Assembly: GCA_045541115.1 (NCBI GenBank)
Contig: JAZQIM010000002.1
Coordinates: 55,083-119,082 of the forward strand
Source: Aphodoplasma sp045541115
GTDB taxonomy: Bacteria > Bacillota > Clostridia > UBA1381 > UMGS1253
Direction of reading: 5' to 3'
Length of the DNA: 64,000 bases
In this document: positions 1 through 8,027 of the stretch, piece by piece
Layout: the number at the start of each line of letters is the position of its first letter
How positions within the stretch are numbered: the first letter of the stretch is position 1
Made by a program: the position numbers and the translations under genes
Notes under the pieces: model-generated
Seen by the model: the letters and a program-made list of their open reading frames with translations, nothing else
Databases searched by the model: none
What the model was told of the DNA's origin: nothing

Positions 1-1299
1 ATGGTTGTAAGAAAAGGTATTGCAAAGGCAGTTGATGCGGCTGTGGAATATATTAAATCAAGCGCAAAGGCTGTAAGCGGCAAAGAAGATATTGCAAGAG
101 TAGCATCTGTTTCGGCTGCTGATGAAACAATTGGCGCACTTATTGCAGAGGCTATGGAGAAGGTTACAAACGACGGTGTAATCACTGTTGAGGAGTCAAA
201 AACAGCTGAAACATACTCAGAGATTGTTGAAGGTATGCAGTTTGACCGTGGATACGTTTCACCGTACATGGTTACAGATACTGACAAGATGGAAGCAGAG
301 CTTGACGATCCGTATATTCTTATTACTGATAAGAAGATTTCAAATATTCAGGATATTCTTCCTGTTCTTGAGCAGATTGTTCAGCAGGGCAAAAAGCTTT
401 TAATCATTGCCGAGGATATCGAGGGTGAAGCTATGGCTACACTCGTTGTTAACAAGCTTCGCGGTACATTTACATGTGTTGCAGTAAAGGCTCCGGGCTT
501 TGGCGACAGAAGAAAAGAAATGCTTCGCGATATCGCAATACTTACAGGTGGCGAAGTTATAAGCGAAGAACTCGGTCTCGAATTAAAGGAAACTACATTA
601 AATCAGCTTGGACGTGCAAGACAGGTTAAGGTTCAAAAGGAAAATACAATTATTGTTGACGGCTTTGGCGATAAAGAGCAAATCAAGGCAAGAATTTCTC
701 AAATCAAGTCACAGATTGAGGAAACTTCTTCTGAATTCGATAAAGAAAAGCTTCAGGAAAGACTTGCAAAGCTTTCAGGCGGTGTTGCTGTAATCAAAGT
801 TGGTGCAGCTACTGAAACAGAAATGAAGGAGCTTAAATTAAGAATTGAAGATGCTTTGGCAGCTACAAAGGCAGCAGTTGAAGAAGGAATAGTAGCAGGC
901 GGCGGAAGCTCATATATTGCTTCGCTTGACAGTGTTGCAGCTCTTTTAGACAAAACAACAGGTGATGAAAAGACAGGCGTTTCTATCGTGCTTAAAGCTC
1001 TTGAAGAACCTGTTCGTCAGATCGCTGCAAATGCAGGCGTTGAGGGCAGTGTAATAGTTGACAAGATTAAGGCTTCTGCAAAGGGTATTGGATACAATGC
1101 ACTTACAGAAGAATATGTCGATATGGTTAAGGCTGGTATTGTTGACCCGACAAAGGTTACAAGAAGTGCTCTTCAAAATGCAGCAAGCGTGGCATCAATG
1201 GTTCTCACAACAGAGAGCGTTGTTGCAGATAAGCCCGCTCCTGAACCGGCAATGCCGGCAGGTGCACCCGGTATGGGCGGCGGAATGGGAATGTACTAA
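1..1299 (+). CDS. groEL: Chaperonin GroEL, C-terminal part (5' end outside window)
   Basis: This is the 60 kDa chaperonin that folds cytosolic proteins in an ATP-driven double ring with GroES. The window opens inside the gene: the first visible residues match by eye the region near residue 114 of E. coli GroEL, so about 110 residues and the true start lie to the left, where groES would be expected. Diagnostic segments are DGVITVEE in the first third, the apical-domain stretch ending in APGFGDRRKEML, VGAATETEMKE leading into the second equatorial half, and the Gly/Met-rich tail GGGMGMY. The reading frame is intact to the TAA stop and a strong terminator follows 20 bases later. No second chaperonin copy is visible. 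Confidence 0.97.
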   Translation: MVVRKGIAKAVDAAVEYIKSSAKAVSGKEDIARVASVSAADETIGALIAEAMEKVTNDGVITVEESKTAETYSEIVEGMQFDRGYVSPYMVTDTDKMEAELDDPYILITDKKISNIQDILPVLEQIVQQGKKLLIIAEDIEGEAMATLVVNKLRGTFTCVAVKAPGFGDRRKEMLRDIAILTGGEVISEELGLELKETTLNQLGRARQVKVQKENTIIVDGFGDKEQIKARISQIKSQIEETSSEFDKEKLQERLAKLSGGVAVIKVGAATETEMKELKLRIEDALAATKAAVEEGIVAGGGSSYIASLDSVAALLDKTTGDEKTGVSIVLKALEEPVRQIAANAGVEGSVIVDKIKASAKGIGYNALTEEYVDMVKAGIVDPTKVTRSALQNAASVASMVLTTESVVADKPAPEPAMPAGAPGMGGGMGMY

Positions 1300-1320
1300 T
1301 AAATAGTTATTCATCAATGA

Positions 1321-1357
1321 AAATGGACAGTTCTTTGGACTGTCCATTTATTTTTTG
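1321..1357 (+). terminator. Intrinsic terminator after groEL
   Basis: Perfect 11-base arms AAATGGACAGT and ACTGTCCATTT enclose a 7-base loop and run into a T-rich tract, the form of a rho-independent terminator. It ends the groEL transcript. Confidence 0.92.
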
Positions 1358-1425
1358 CATATAAAAATTTTTGTGAGATATTTATAAAAAAACAAGCATA
1401 TACATCTCATATGAGGTGATGAGAT

Positions 1426-2301
1426 ATGAGATGTGCGATAGTAACGCTTGCCGGAGAAGAAAATGAAAAACGCTCTTTATGGCAAATATTTAAAATAAAA
1501 AAATATAAAACAGATGATATAAATGTTATCAATTCGACACACAATATCTGCATATATACGATAGATTACACTATCGGAGAAATCTGTGAATTTAGCGAAA
1601 AAAAGTTAAGCGCTGTATTGCATCGGTGCATAAAAGAACTTAAAAAACGCGAGATAAAGAGCGTTTATCTTACAGATGAAATACATGGGTTTGGACTTGA
1701 GAGCAATTTTTACAAATATTTTAAGGTAGTATCAGGCAGACGCGTATTTGATTTGCTGCTTGGTCGTGTGATACGAATGTGTGCCGACAAAGAAAAAATA
1801 GAGAGTGACAAAGCAGAAATCGGAGTGTGGCAAAGCAGCTTTGACAAGCACGGTGTGGCTCTTGTAGAAGGTATATGCTCGCAGTTTAAATATATAACGC
1901 TTTTTACAAAGACGACAGAGTCTGCAAATCTATACGCTGACCATATATATTCACAAACGGGACTTTCGCTTAAGGTCACGGAAAATATTTCTGAACTGAA
2001 TTTGTGCGATATCGTAATTGCGGCGGATAAGCTTGAAAAAAATGTTGCAAATGAAAAAACGATTGTTATAGATGAGAGCGGCGAGTGTGGTTTTCGATGC
2101 AAAAATACAATTGAGTTTTCGCTCCCGTTTGGGTATAATGCCCTAATGCAATATTTTGGTGTTTGCGATGAAAGATGCGTCGAATTTCTGCTCGATTGCT
2201 GTGGTATTGATATTTATAACAGTAATGAAATTGATAGCAAACTTGATAAAATTGGATGCAAAATAAAAAAAGTTTTATACAAGCCGCACAAAAATTCTTG
2301 A
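1426..2301 (+). CDS. Hypothetical protein, 291 aa
   Basis: I do not recognise this family. A well placed ribosome site (GAGGTGAT) precedes the ATG, and the frame is open for 291 codons with normal codon use for the region, so it is very likely a real gene. The protein is soluble, with no signal peptide or membrane segment. Residues about 145 to 215 (HGVALVEGICSQFKYITLFT, then CDIVIAADKLEKN) alternate strands and helices as in a Rossmann-like nucleotide-binding fold, but no clear glycine motif is present. There are about ten cysteines, including Asp-Cys-Cys near the C-terminus, without CxxC pairs. It lies between the groEL terminator and greA, and the greA promoter overlaps its stop codon, so it may be a single-gene unit. 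Confidence 0.75.
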   Translation: MRCAIVTLAGEENEKRSLWQIFKIKKYKTDDINVINSTHNICIYTIDYTIGEICEFSEKKLSAVLHRCIKELKKREIKSVYLTDEIHGFGLESNFYKYFKVVSGRRVFDLLLGRVIRMCADKEKIESDKAEIGVWQSSFDKHGVALVEGICSQFKYITLFTKTTESANLYADHIYSQTGLSLKVTENISELNLCDIVIAADKLEKNVANEKTIVIDESGECGFRCKNTIEFSLPFGYNALMQYFGVCDERCVEFLLDCCGIDIYNSNEIDSKLDKIGCKIKKVLYKPHKNS

Positions 2302-2326
2302 CAAAGTATAAAGCAAATAGTATAAT
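2298..2326 (+). promoter_or_regulatory. Consensus sigma-A promoter for greA
   Basis: TTGACA (2298-2303) and TATAAT (2321-2326) are separated by exactly 17 bases. The -35 box overlaps the stop codon of the preceding gene. Transcription would start near 2333, leaving a leader of about 95 bases before greA. Confidence 0.9.
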
Positions 2327-2428
2327 ATAGAAATTGTATAAGACATTTTTAGTTTTGATTGACGATTTCTTTATAAAAATATATATATTGTTTATGGAAA
2401 CAATGGCAAGGTTTGGAGGATTTGTAAA

Positions 2429-2908
2429 ATGGAAAAGGCAAAGGAACTTCTTATGACTGCTGAAGGAATTGCTAAGCTTGAAAATGAGCTTGAAGAGCTT
2501 AAGGTAGTTCGCCGCAAGGAAGTGGCAGAAAAAATTAAGCAGGCATTGGCATTTGGAGATTTGTCGGAAAATTCAGAATATGATGAAGCAAAAAATGAGC
2601 AGGCGCAGGTTGAAGCAAGAATTGCTCAGATAGAGGGAATGCTTAAAATTGCACGCGTTGTTGACGAAAAAGATATAAGTACAGATGTTGTAGGAATCGG
2701 CACACGTGTAAAACTATTAGATGTTGAGTTTGAAGATGAGGAAGAATATTCTATCGTCGGAAGCTCGGAAGCTGACCCGTCAAAGAACAGACTCTCATAT
2801 GAGTCGCCTGTAGGCAAAGCTATTATAGGTAAAAAAGTGGGAGACGTTGTTGACGTGGAAGTTCCTCAGGGTAAAATTCAATTTAAGATTCTTGAAATTT
2901 CACGCTAA
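2429..2908 (+). CDS. greA: Transcription elongation factor GreA
   Basis: GreA enters the secondary channel of RNA polymerase and stimulates cleavage of backtracked transcripts. At 159 residues it has the usual length: an N-terminal antiparallel coiled coil (about 1-80) and a C-terminal FKBP-like domain. The coiled-coil tip carries the conserved acidic GDLSENSEYDEAKNEQ motif, whose Asp and Glu hold the catalytic Mg2+. The C-terminal half shows the usual SPVGKAIIGKKVGD motif. The start follows TTTGGAGGATTT at good spacing. It has its own promoter and terminator, so it appears monocistronic. In many Clostridia greA is followed by lysS; here it is followed by ribosomal protein genes. Confidence 0.97.
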   Translation: MEKAKELLMTAEGIAKLENELEELKVVRRKEVAEKIKQALAFGDLSENSEYDEAKNEQAQVEARIAQIEGMLKIARVVDEKDISTDVVGIGTRVKLLDVEFEDEEEYSIVGSSEADPSKNRLSYESPVGKAIIGKKVGDVVDVEVPQGKIQFKILEISR

Positions 2909-2927
2909 TAAAAAAATGTATTATGAG

Positions 2928-2968
2928 AGCCCATACGCATTGCTCATATGTGTGTGGGCTTTATTTTT
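2928..2968 (+). terminator. Intrinsic terminator after greA
   Basis: Arms AGCCCATAC (2928-2936) and GTGTGGGCT (2952-2960) pair with one G-U, followed by TTTATTTTTAA. Confidence 0.8.
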
Positions 2969-3073
2969 AATTAAAAAAGTGAAAATGGGAAACGAGTATA
3001 TGAGAGAAAAAAAGAGAAAAACGAAGAAAAACGAAGATTGATTTTAACAAATTAAAAAAATAATAAAAAAGTG

Positions 3074-3102
3074 TTGACAAAATTATAGGCTTGTATTAAA
3101 AT
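3074..3102 (+). promoter_or_regulatory. Promoter for rplM-rpsI
   Basis: TTGACA (3074-3079) and TAAAAT (3097-3102) with a 17-base spacer, upstream of the two ribosomal protein genes. Predicted start is near 3109. Confidence 0.85.
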
Positions 3103-3124
3103 ATCATATGGTAATTATTTTATA

Positions 3125-3144
3125 GCTCAATTTTTTAGGTGAGC
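3125..3144 (+). promoter_or_regulatory. Short hairpin in the rplM leader, possible L13 leader element
   Basis: GCTCA (3125-3129) pairs with TGAGC (3140-3144) in the roughly 60-base leader just upstream of the rplM ribosome site. Firmicutes often carry an autoregulatory L13 leader RNA at this position. The hairpin here is short, so the assignment rests mainly on position. Confidence 0.35.
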
Positions 3145-3167
3145 ACAAGATTTAAGGAGGTAAAAAT

Positions 3168-3605
3168 ATGAGCAGCTATATGGCAAAAAGCAGCGAACAG
3201 AGCAGAAAATGGTATATTATAGATGCAACTGATAAGCCGCTTGGCAGAGTTGCTGCAGCAGCGGCAAGCATTTTGAGAGGAAAACATCTTCCTACTTTTA
3301 CGCCTAACGTTGACTGTGGTGATCATGTTATCATTTTAAACACAGACAAGGCAGTACTTACAGGTAAGAAGCTTGACAATAAGGTGCGTTACTATCACAC
3401 CGGTTGGATCGGCGGCCTTAAGGAGATTAAGTACAATAAGCTTATGGCTGAAAACAGCGATAAGGCTATGTACATGGCTGTTGAGGGAATGCTTCCTCAC
3501 AACACAATCGGCGCACACGCGCTAAAGAGACTTCGCGTATACAAGGGTAGCGAGCATGAGAATGCAGCGCAGAAACCTGAAGTATGGACAGGCGAGATTA
3601 AATAA
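3168..3605 (+). CDS. rplM: 50S ribosomal protein L13
   Basis: L13 is an early-assembling protein of the large subunit. The 145-residue length, the WYIIDATDKPLGRVAAAAASILRG start and the MLPHNTIGAHALKRLRVYKGSEH segment are diagnostic. The ATG at 3168 has AAGGAGG seven bases upstream; an in-frame ATG four codons later is poorly spaced. rpsI follows 17 bases after the stop, giving the universal rplM-rpsI pair, which is under the consensus promoter at 3074 and ends at the terminator after rpsI. Confidence 0.98.
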   Translation: MSSYMAKSSEQSRKWYIIDATDKPLGRVAAAAASILRGKHLPTFTPNVDCGDHVIILNTDKAVLTGKKLDNKVRYYHTGWIGGLKEIKYNKLMAENSDKAMYMAVEGMLPHNTIGAHALKRLRVYKGSEHENAAQKPEVWTGEIK

Positions 3606-3622
3606 GAAGGAGGATGACGAAA

Positions 3623-4018
3623 ATGGCAGATAAAACAGTATTTTACGGTACCGGCAGAAGAAAGAAATCTGTTGCGAGAGTACGTCTTGTAGCTGGTTCA
3701 GGAAAAATAACTATCAATAAAAGAGATATAGACGATTATTTTGGTCTTGAAACATTAAAGGTTATCGTACGTCAGCCGTTGGCTGCTACGAAAACAGATG
3801 CAAAGTTTGATGTAATTGCTAACGTTACAGGCGGTGGCTTCACAGGTCAGGCCGGCGCAATTCGTCATGGTATTGCACGTGCTCTTCTTGAGGTTGACGG
3901 TGAATACAGAGCCGTTCTTAAGAAGGCAGGTTATTTGACACGTGACCCGAGAATGAAGGAAAGAAAGAAGTACGGTCTCAAAGCCGCACGTCGTGCTCCG
4001 CAGTTCTCAAAACGTTAA
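3623..4018 (+). CDS. rpsI: 30S ribosomal protein S9
   Basis: S9 sits in the small-subunit head; its basic C-terminal tail reaches the P-site tRNA. The protein shows YGTGRRKKSVARVRL near the start, GGGFTGQAGAIRHGIARALL in the middle, and the invariant end RRAPQFSKR. An in-frame ATG at 3614 directly abuts the ribosome site GAAGGAGG, so the ATG at 3623 is the better start and gives MADKTVFYGTG, 131 residues, the usual S9 length. It is co-transcribed with rplM. Confidence 0.98.
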   Translation: MADKTVFYGTGRRKKSVARVRLVAGSGKITINKRDIDDYFGLETLKVIVRQPLAATKTDAKFDVIANVTGGGFTGQAGAIRHGIARALLEVDGEYRAVLKKAGYLTRDPRMKERKKYGLKAARRAPQFSKR

Positions 4019-4040
4019 TCGAATCATTTTACAAATCGAA

Positions 4041-4067
4041 AAGCTCCGCATTTTGCGGAGCTTTTTT
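4041..4067 (+). terminator. Intrinsic terminator after rpsI
   Basis: AAGCTCCGCA and TGCGGAGCTT form perfect 10-base arms around TTT, followed by a T run. Confidence 0.95.
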
Positions 4068-4076
4068 ATATTCATA

Positions 4077-4105
4077 TGGACTTTTTAATAGCTTTATGGT
4101 ATAAT
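4077..4105 (+). promoter_or_regulatory. Likely promoter for the secreted cyclophilin gene
   Basis: TATAAT at 4100-4105 is perfect; the matching -35 (TGGACT, 4077-4082) is weak. The box lies 38 bases before the start of the next gene. Confidence 0.5.
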
Positions 4106-4142
4106 TATAAAAAGCTTTTATATTATCATCGAGGTGAGAAAA

Positions 4143-5561
4143 ATGATTAAAAAAATGATGAAAATCGTAATAACATGTGCGGTTATGCTTTTTTCGGTTT
4201 GCACTATAGCAAATGCACAGGTACAGCCGAAGCTTATTGTAAATGACGCTGTGATAAAAACGGACAGTGTCACGGTAAATGACACTACATTAGTTCCGCT
4301 GCGTGCACTAATGGAAAGTACAGGCGCGCAGGTAAAATGGCACGAGCAGGACTATAAAATTGATGTCATCAAGGGCGACAAAACATTATATCTTCAGATT
4401 GACAGGGGACATATGCTTATAGGAGATAAGAAAGTAGACCTTCTTGCAGCGCCCATATTATATAATGGCGATACTACATATGCTCCGCTAAGAGCCGTTT
4501 GCGAGGCGTTTGATTTTGTAGTTGATTGGGATGAAGATACGAAAACTATCTTAATAACAGACCCGCAAGGATGCGTGTATGTGGATATTATGGGTATCAG
4601 CAATAAGCAGCTCGTAGAGAGCGGCGCGATGAGCAAAGATGAGTTTGAGGATTATACGGGACTATCTTATGAAGCAAACATGAATTTGCCTTATTCGGTT
4701 ACACAGTACCTCGTGACGCCGCAAAGAGTTGCGGATAATTCCGGTATGTCTGTAGATGATTTGAAAGAATATATCGGACTTGACATAGAAAATGAGTATG
4801 CAACATGGGGAGATATGCTTGGAGATGCTACGCTGCAGTATGTAATCCCTGCGGTATATGGTGTAGAGTTTACGAAGGAAAATTTTGCTGATTTTAAAGA
4901 GTACTTTAATTTAGGCGATGAATATATACCGAATACAAAGTACAGATATGTAAGAACAATCGTCGATTTAGCTGAAAAGGCGTATTATGAAAAAAACGAA
5001 CAGACACAAACAGATGAGAATAAAAAGCCCACAGCGGAAGAAAAATTAGCCGAGCTGTGTGAAAATAAAGTGTATTTTACAATTACTTTAGCTGACTCAA
5101 GAGTTATGAAAGGCGAACTTTATCCTGACCTTGCAAAAGAAACGGTAGCAAATTTTATTTCTCTTTGCGAAAAAAACTTTTACGAAGGATTGATATTTCA
5201 TCGTGTAATTGATGGGTTTATGATTCAAGGCGGCGGATATGACAAGGATTTTAATGAAAAGGACGCGCCGTCAATTTTCGGCGAATTTGACGCAAACGGA
5301 TACGCAAATCCATTAAAGCATGAAAAAGGCGTTATATCAATGGCACGAACAAATGATCCAAATTCTGCATCGAGCCAGTTTTTTATAATGGATGAAGCAG
5401 CACCGCATCTTGACGGAAAGTATGCAGCGTTTGGAAGAATTACGCAGGGACTTGATGTGCTTGAATCAATTTCAGCGACAAAAACAATAACGCATAAACT
5501 GGGATTTGCGGATGTGCCTGAAAAACCGATTATTATTAAGTCTATTACAATTGATAAATAA
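4143..5561 (+). CDS. Secreted cyclophilin-type peptidyl-prolyl isomerase with N-terminal copper-amine-oxidase-like domain
   Basis: The protein is predicted to act outside the membrane, catalysing cis-trans isomerisation of prolyl bonds in exported proteins. Residues 1-27 form a signal peptide ending in ANA. Residues about 30-130 match the copper amine oxidase N-terminal-like fold common in Clostridia (LVPLRALMESTGAQVKWHE, then YAPLRAVCEAFDFVVDWDE). A middle region (about 140-300) with two similar helical blocks is unassigned. Residues about 305-472 are a cyclophilin domain with FHRVIDGFMIQGGG, SSQFFI and the conserved Arg. I chose the ATG at 4143 over a GTG at 4134 because GAGGTGAG overlaps the GTG. 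A lipoprotein gene follows 12 bases later. Confidence 0.9.
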   Translation: MIKKMMKIVITCAVMLFSVCTIANAQVQPKLIVNDAVIKTDSVTVNDTTLVPLRALMESTGAQVKWHEQDYKIDVIKGDKTLYLQIDRGHMLIGDKKVDLLAAPILYNGDTTYAPLRAVCEAFDFVVDWDEDTKTILITDPQGCVYVDIMGISNKQLVESGAMSKDEFEDYTGLSYEANMNLPYSVTQYLVTPQRVADNSGMSVDDLKEYIGLDIENEYATWGDMLGDATLQYVIPAVYGVEFTKENFADFKEYFNLGDEYIPNTKYRYVRTIVDLAEKAYYEKNEQTQTDENKKPTAEEKLAELCENKVYFTITLADSRVMKGELYPDLAKETVANFISLCEKNFYEGLIFHRVIDGFMIQGGGYDKDFNEKDAPSIFGEFDANGYANPLKHEKGVISMARTNDPNSASSQFFIMDEAAPHLDGKYAAFGRITQGLDVLESISATKTITHKLGFADVPEKPIIIKSITIDK

Positions 5562-5573
5562 GGAGGATTTAGT

Positions 5574-6170
5574 ATGTTAAGAAAAATAGCTTTATTTATG
5601 GCTTGTATTGTATTTGCAGCCGGAATTGCCGGATGCCAAAACAGTGTTGATTCATCAAAGACATTGACATCTGAAAAATTGCTTACAATGTTAGGGCAGG
5701 ATAAAGCAGCTGTTGTTGAAAGCTTAAAGCTTGATGAAAATACTGCGCAAATTTCTTCTAAAGGCAATCAAGAACAATGGAGTATACAAACGCAAGAAAA
5801 TAATAAATTGAATATTACTTTTTACAATGGCGTATTTATGGCATATCAGTTTATGTTTGATAATTTAGAAGGCGCATATGAATTCGCAACAGAAGAGCGA
5901 AAAACTATCGGAAAAGCATTTGGAGAGCCGACGACATATCCGGGAATGTCTAATACGGGTGTCCGCTTTGATGAGATTGATAGCGTTGATAGCATTAGAA
6001 ATGATGTACCGAAGGAGTATTATGAAGATTGGACTCCGACAACTGATGAAACTCAAATTAAAAAGATGTTAAACGGTAAAGATTTTTCGAGAATAGATGT
6101 TAGATTCAGTTTTTCTGCGCTTGCAGAAAACGTATTTTTTGTACAGGTTAGATATGTAGCGCTTCCATAA
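5574..6170 (+). CDS. Predicted lipoprotein, unknown function
   Basis: The first 21 residues are a lipoprotein signal with the lipobox Ile-Ala-Gly-Cys at Cys21, so the mature protein should be anchored to the outer face of the membrane. The remaining 177 residues are hydrophilic and probably beta-rich; I do not recognise a family. AAGGAGGATTTAGT gives a clear ribosome site. The gene lies 12 bases after the secreted cyclophilin and before a terminator, so the two are probably co-transcribed and may act together at the cell surface, which is an inference from position only. Confidence 0.85.
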   Translation: MLRKIALFMACIVFAAGIAGCQNSVDSSKTLTSEKLLTMLGQDKAAVVESLKLDENTAQISSKGNQEQWSIQTQENNKLNITFYNGVFMAYQFMFDNLEGAYEFATEERKTIGKAFGEPTTYPGMSNTGVRFDEIDSVDSIRNDVPKEYYEDWTPTTDETQIKKMLNGKDFSRIDVRFSFSALAENVFFVQVRYVALP

Positions 6171-6176
6171 AAAGAA

Positions 6177-6206
6177 CACCGCCCAAATTGGGCGGTGCTT
6201 TTTTTA
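6177..6206. terminator. Bidirectional terminator between the lipoprotein gene and alaT
   Basis: CACCGCCC and GGGCGGTG pair around AAATT, with T runs on the right for the plus strand and A-rich sequence on the left that serves the convergent minus-strand gene. Confidence 0.9.
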
Positions 6207-6209
6207 TTC

Positions 6210-7388
6210 TTATTTTTTATATTTTTTCACAAATCGTTCTATGCGCGTTAGAGCTTCTTTTATATTGTCTATTGAATATGCATAAGAGCATCTGATAAAT
6301 CCTTCGCCACTTTCTCCAAAGGCATTGCCCGGTACGACGGCGATTTTTTCTTCCTGAAGAAGTCTTTCGCAAAATTCGTTTGAACTAAAGCCTGTGCTCT
6401 TGATACATGGGAACACATAAAAAGCACCGAGCGGCTCAAAACATGTAAGCCCCATTTTGCGAAATCCGTCAACGATGAAACGTCGGCGATAGTTATATTC
6501 TTTTTTCATTTTTTCGATGTCATCATCGCCGTTTTTTAGAGCTTCGATAGCTGCATATTGACTCGTAGTAGGTGCGCTCATTATTGCATACTGATGGATT
6601 TTTGTCATGGCGGCAATCAAATCCTTGTTTCCGCACGCATAACCGAGACGCCATCCTGTCATAGCGTATGCCTTTGAAAAACCGCTTACGATAACTGTGC
6701 GCTCACGCATCGACGGAATCTGTGCGATTGAAAAATGCTTCTGCCCATATGTAAGCTCGGCATATATTTCGTCTGAAATAACGACGATATTTGTGCCTTC
6801 AAGCACTTGTGCGATTTCTTCTAATTGCTCTTTTGTCATTATGCCGCCTGTAGGGTTGTTAGGATATGGCAGCACAAGAGCCTTGGTCTTATCTGTAATT
6901 GCTGCGCGAAGCGTGTCGGCTGTGAGTGCAAAACTGTCTTTTTCGTATGTTTCGAGCGGAATCGGAACACCTCCTGCGAGCTGTGTGTCGGGTTTGTAGC
7001 AAACAAAGCTCGGCTCCGGGATAAGAACTTCGTCACCGGGAGCTATAATCGCTCGCAGTGCAAGGTCGATTGCCTCGCTGCCGCCTACTGAAATTATAAT
7101 TTCGTTTGCGGGATTATACGATAAGTCGAAGCGTCGATTTAAGTAGTTTGAAACTTCGCCGCGAAGTTCGCTAAGTCCGGAATTTGATGTGTAATATGTA
7201 TGTCCGTTTTCAAGCGATGCTATTCCTGCTGCACGGATATGTGCCGGAGTAATAAAATCCGGCTCTCCGACGCCAAGCGAAATTGCATCCTTCATTTCAT
7301 TTACTATATCAAAAAATTTTCGTATACCGGATGGTGGCATGTTTGCAACCGTAGGCGATATAACGTCGTTTATATTGAAATTGCTCAT
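6210..7388 (-). CDS. alaT: PLP-dependent aminotransferase class I/II, probable alanine transaminase AlaT
   Basis: This is a fold-type I aminotransferase that moves amino groups between amino acids and 2-oxo acids. At 392 residues it has the typical length. PYPNNPTGG lies in the cofactor pocket, ISDEIYAELTYG holds the pyridine-ring Asp, and SGFSKAYAMTGWRLGY holds the Schiff-base Lys; RCSYA near the end carries the carboxylate-binding Arg. Its start codon overlaps the stop of an Lrp/AsnC regulator by 4 bases, an arrangement matching alaR-alaT (yugG-yugH) of Bacillus subtilis. Substrate choice (alanine versus aspartate or other) is inferred from that context. Confidence 0.88.
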   Translation of the reverse strand: MSNFNINDVISPTVANMPPSGIRKFFDIVNEMKDAISLGVGEPDFITPAHIRAAGIASLENGHTYYTSNSGLSELRGEVSNYLNRRFDLSYNPANEIIISVGGSEAIDLALRAIIAPGDEVLIPEPSFVCYKPDTQLAGGVPIPLETYEKDSFALTADTLRAAITDKTKALVLPYPNNPTGGIMTKEQLEEIAQVLEGTNIVVISDEIYAELTYGQKHFSIAQIPSMRERTVIVSGFSKAYAMTGWRLGYACGNKDLIAAMTKIHQYAIMSAPTTSQYAAIEALKNGDDDIEKMKKEYNYRRRFIVDGFRKMGLTCFEPLGAFYVFPCIKSTGFSSNEFCERLLQEEKIAVVPGNAFGESGEGFIRCSYAYSIDNIKEALTRIERFVKKYKK

Positions 7389-7864
7389 AGAGTAATCATC
7401 CTTCTTTCGTCCTCGGACTCATGCGCAAAAACAACACCGGCATCTTTGTACTTCTTGAGAACAAAGTGTGTTGCGGTGCTTATAACGCTGTCCATGGGCG
7501 CAAGCTTTTCCGATACGAAAAGAGAAACTTCTTTAAGTGTTTTACCCTCGATAAATACCGACAAATCAAAGCCGCCGCTCATCAGAAAGACGCTTTTTAC
7601 GCAATCGTACTGATATATTTTTTTTGCGATTTTGTCAAAGCCTTCTCCAAATTGCGGAGTAACCTTTAACTCGATAAAGGCTGTGACATATTCTTTCATC
7701 GTGTTTTCCCAGTTGATGAGAGTTTTGTAACCTAAAATTATATCGTCCTCTTCAAAGGACTTAATGGCGGCGGCGACCGCCTGTGGGTCTTTATCAATCA
7801 TAACTGCAATTTGCTCTGGTGTGATTCTGCAGTCTTTTTCGAGAATTTCTAAAATCTGTTCCAT
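7385..7864 (-). CDS. alaR: Lrp/AsnC-family transcriptional regulator, probable AlaR
   Basis: A 159-residue feast/famine regulator. Residues about 5-50 form the winged helix-turn-helix (ILEILEKDCRITPEQIAVM) and about 65-140 the RAM ligand-sensing domain (AFIELKVTPQFGEGFDKIAK, FLMSGGFDLSVFIEG). AGGAGGATAAAC precedes the ATG. The 4-base ATGA overlap with the aminotransferase implies translational coupling. By analogy with B. subtilis it would control alaT in response to an amino acid, probably alanine; the effector here is inferred. Confidence 0.88.
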   Translation of the reverse strand: MEQILEILEKDCRITPEQIAVMIDKDPQAVAAAIKSFEEDDIILGYKTLINWENTMKEYVTAFIELKVTPQFGEGFDKIAKKIYQYDCVKSVFLMSGGFDLSVFIEGKTLKEVSLFVSEKLAPMDSVISTATHFVLKKYKDAGVVFAHESEDERRMITL

Positions 7865-7905
7865 AAAAGTTTATCCTCCTATGACTAAATTTTTCTATAT
7901 TCTTA

Positions 7906-7935
7906 AGTATACATCAAAACCATACGTAAAATCAA
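7906..7935 (-). promoter_or_regulatory. Promoter for alaR-alaT
   Basis: Read on the minus strand, TTGATT (7930-7935) and TATACT (7906-7911) are 18 bases apart, about 40 bases upstream of the alaR start. A regulator-binding site probably overlaps, but no clear palindrome was found. Confidence 0.6.
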
Positions 7936-7955
7936 TAGGTTTTTTAGAATAAGGC

Positions 7956-7984
7956 TTGTTTTTGCATAGTAAAAGTAATATAAT
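7956..7984 (+). promoter_or_regulatory. Promoter for the PH-like membrane protein gene
   Basis: TTGTTT (7956-7961) and TATAAT (7979-7984) with a 17-base spacer, divergent from the alaR promoter. Confidence 0.65.
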
Positions 7985-8027
7985 TGTTGCATAGAGAAAT
8001 TTAGTTTAGTAAATTGGAAGTGATTTA

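Noticed and set aside
5225..5767. Minus-strand open frame of 180 codons opposite the cyclophilin and lipoprotein genes
   Set aside because: Both strands cannot be coding here; the plus-strand proteins have recognised domains and signals.
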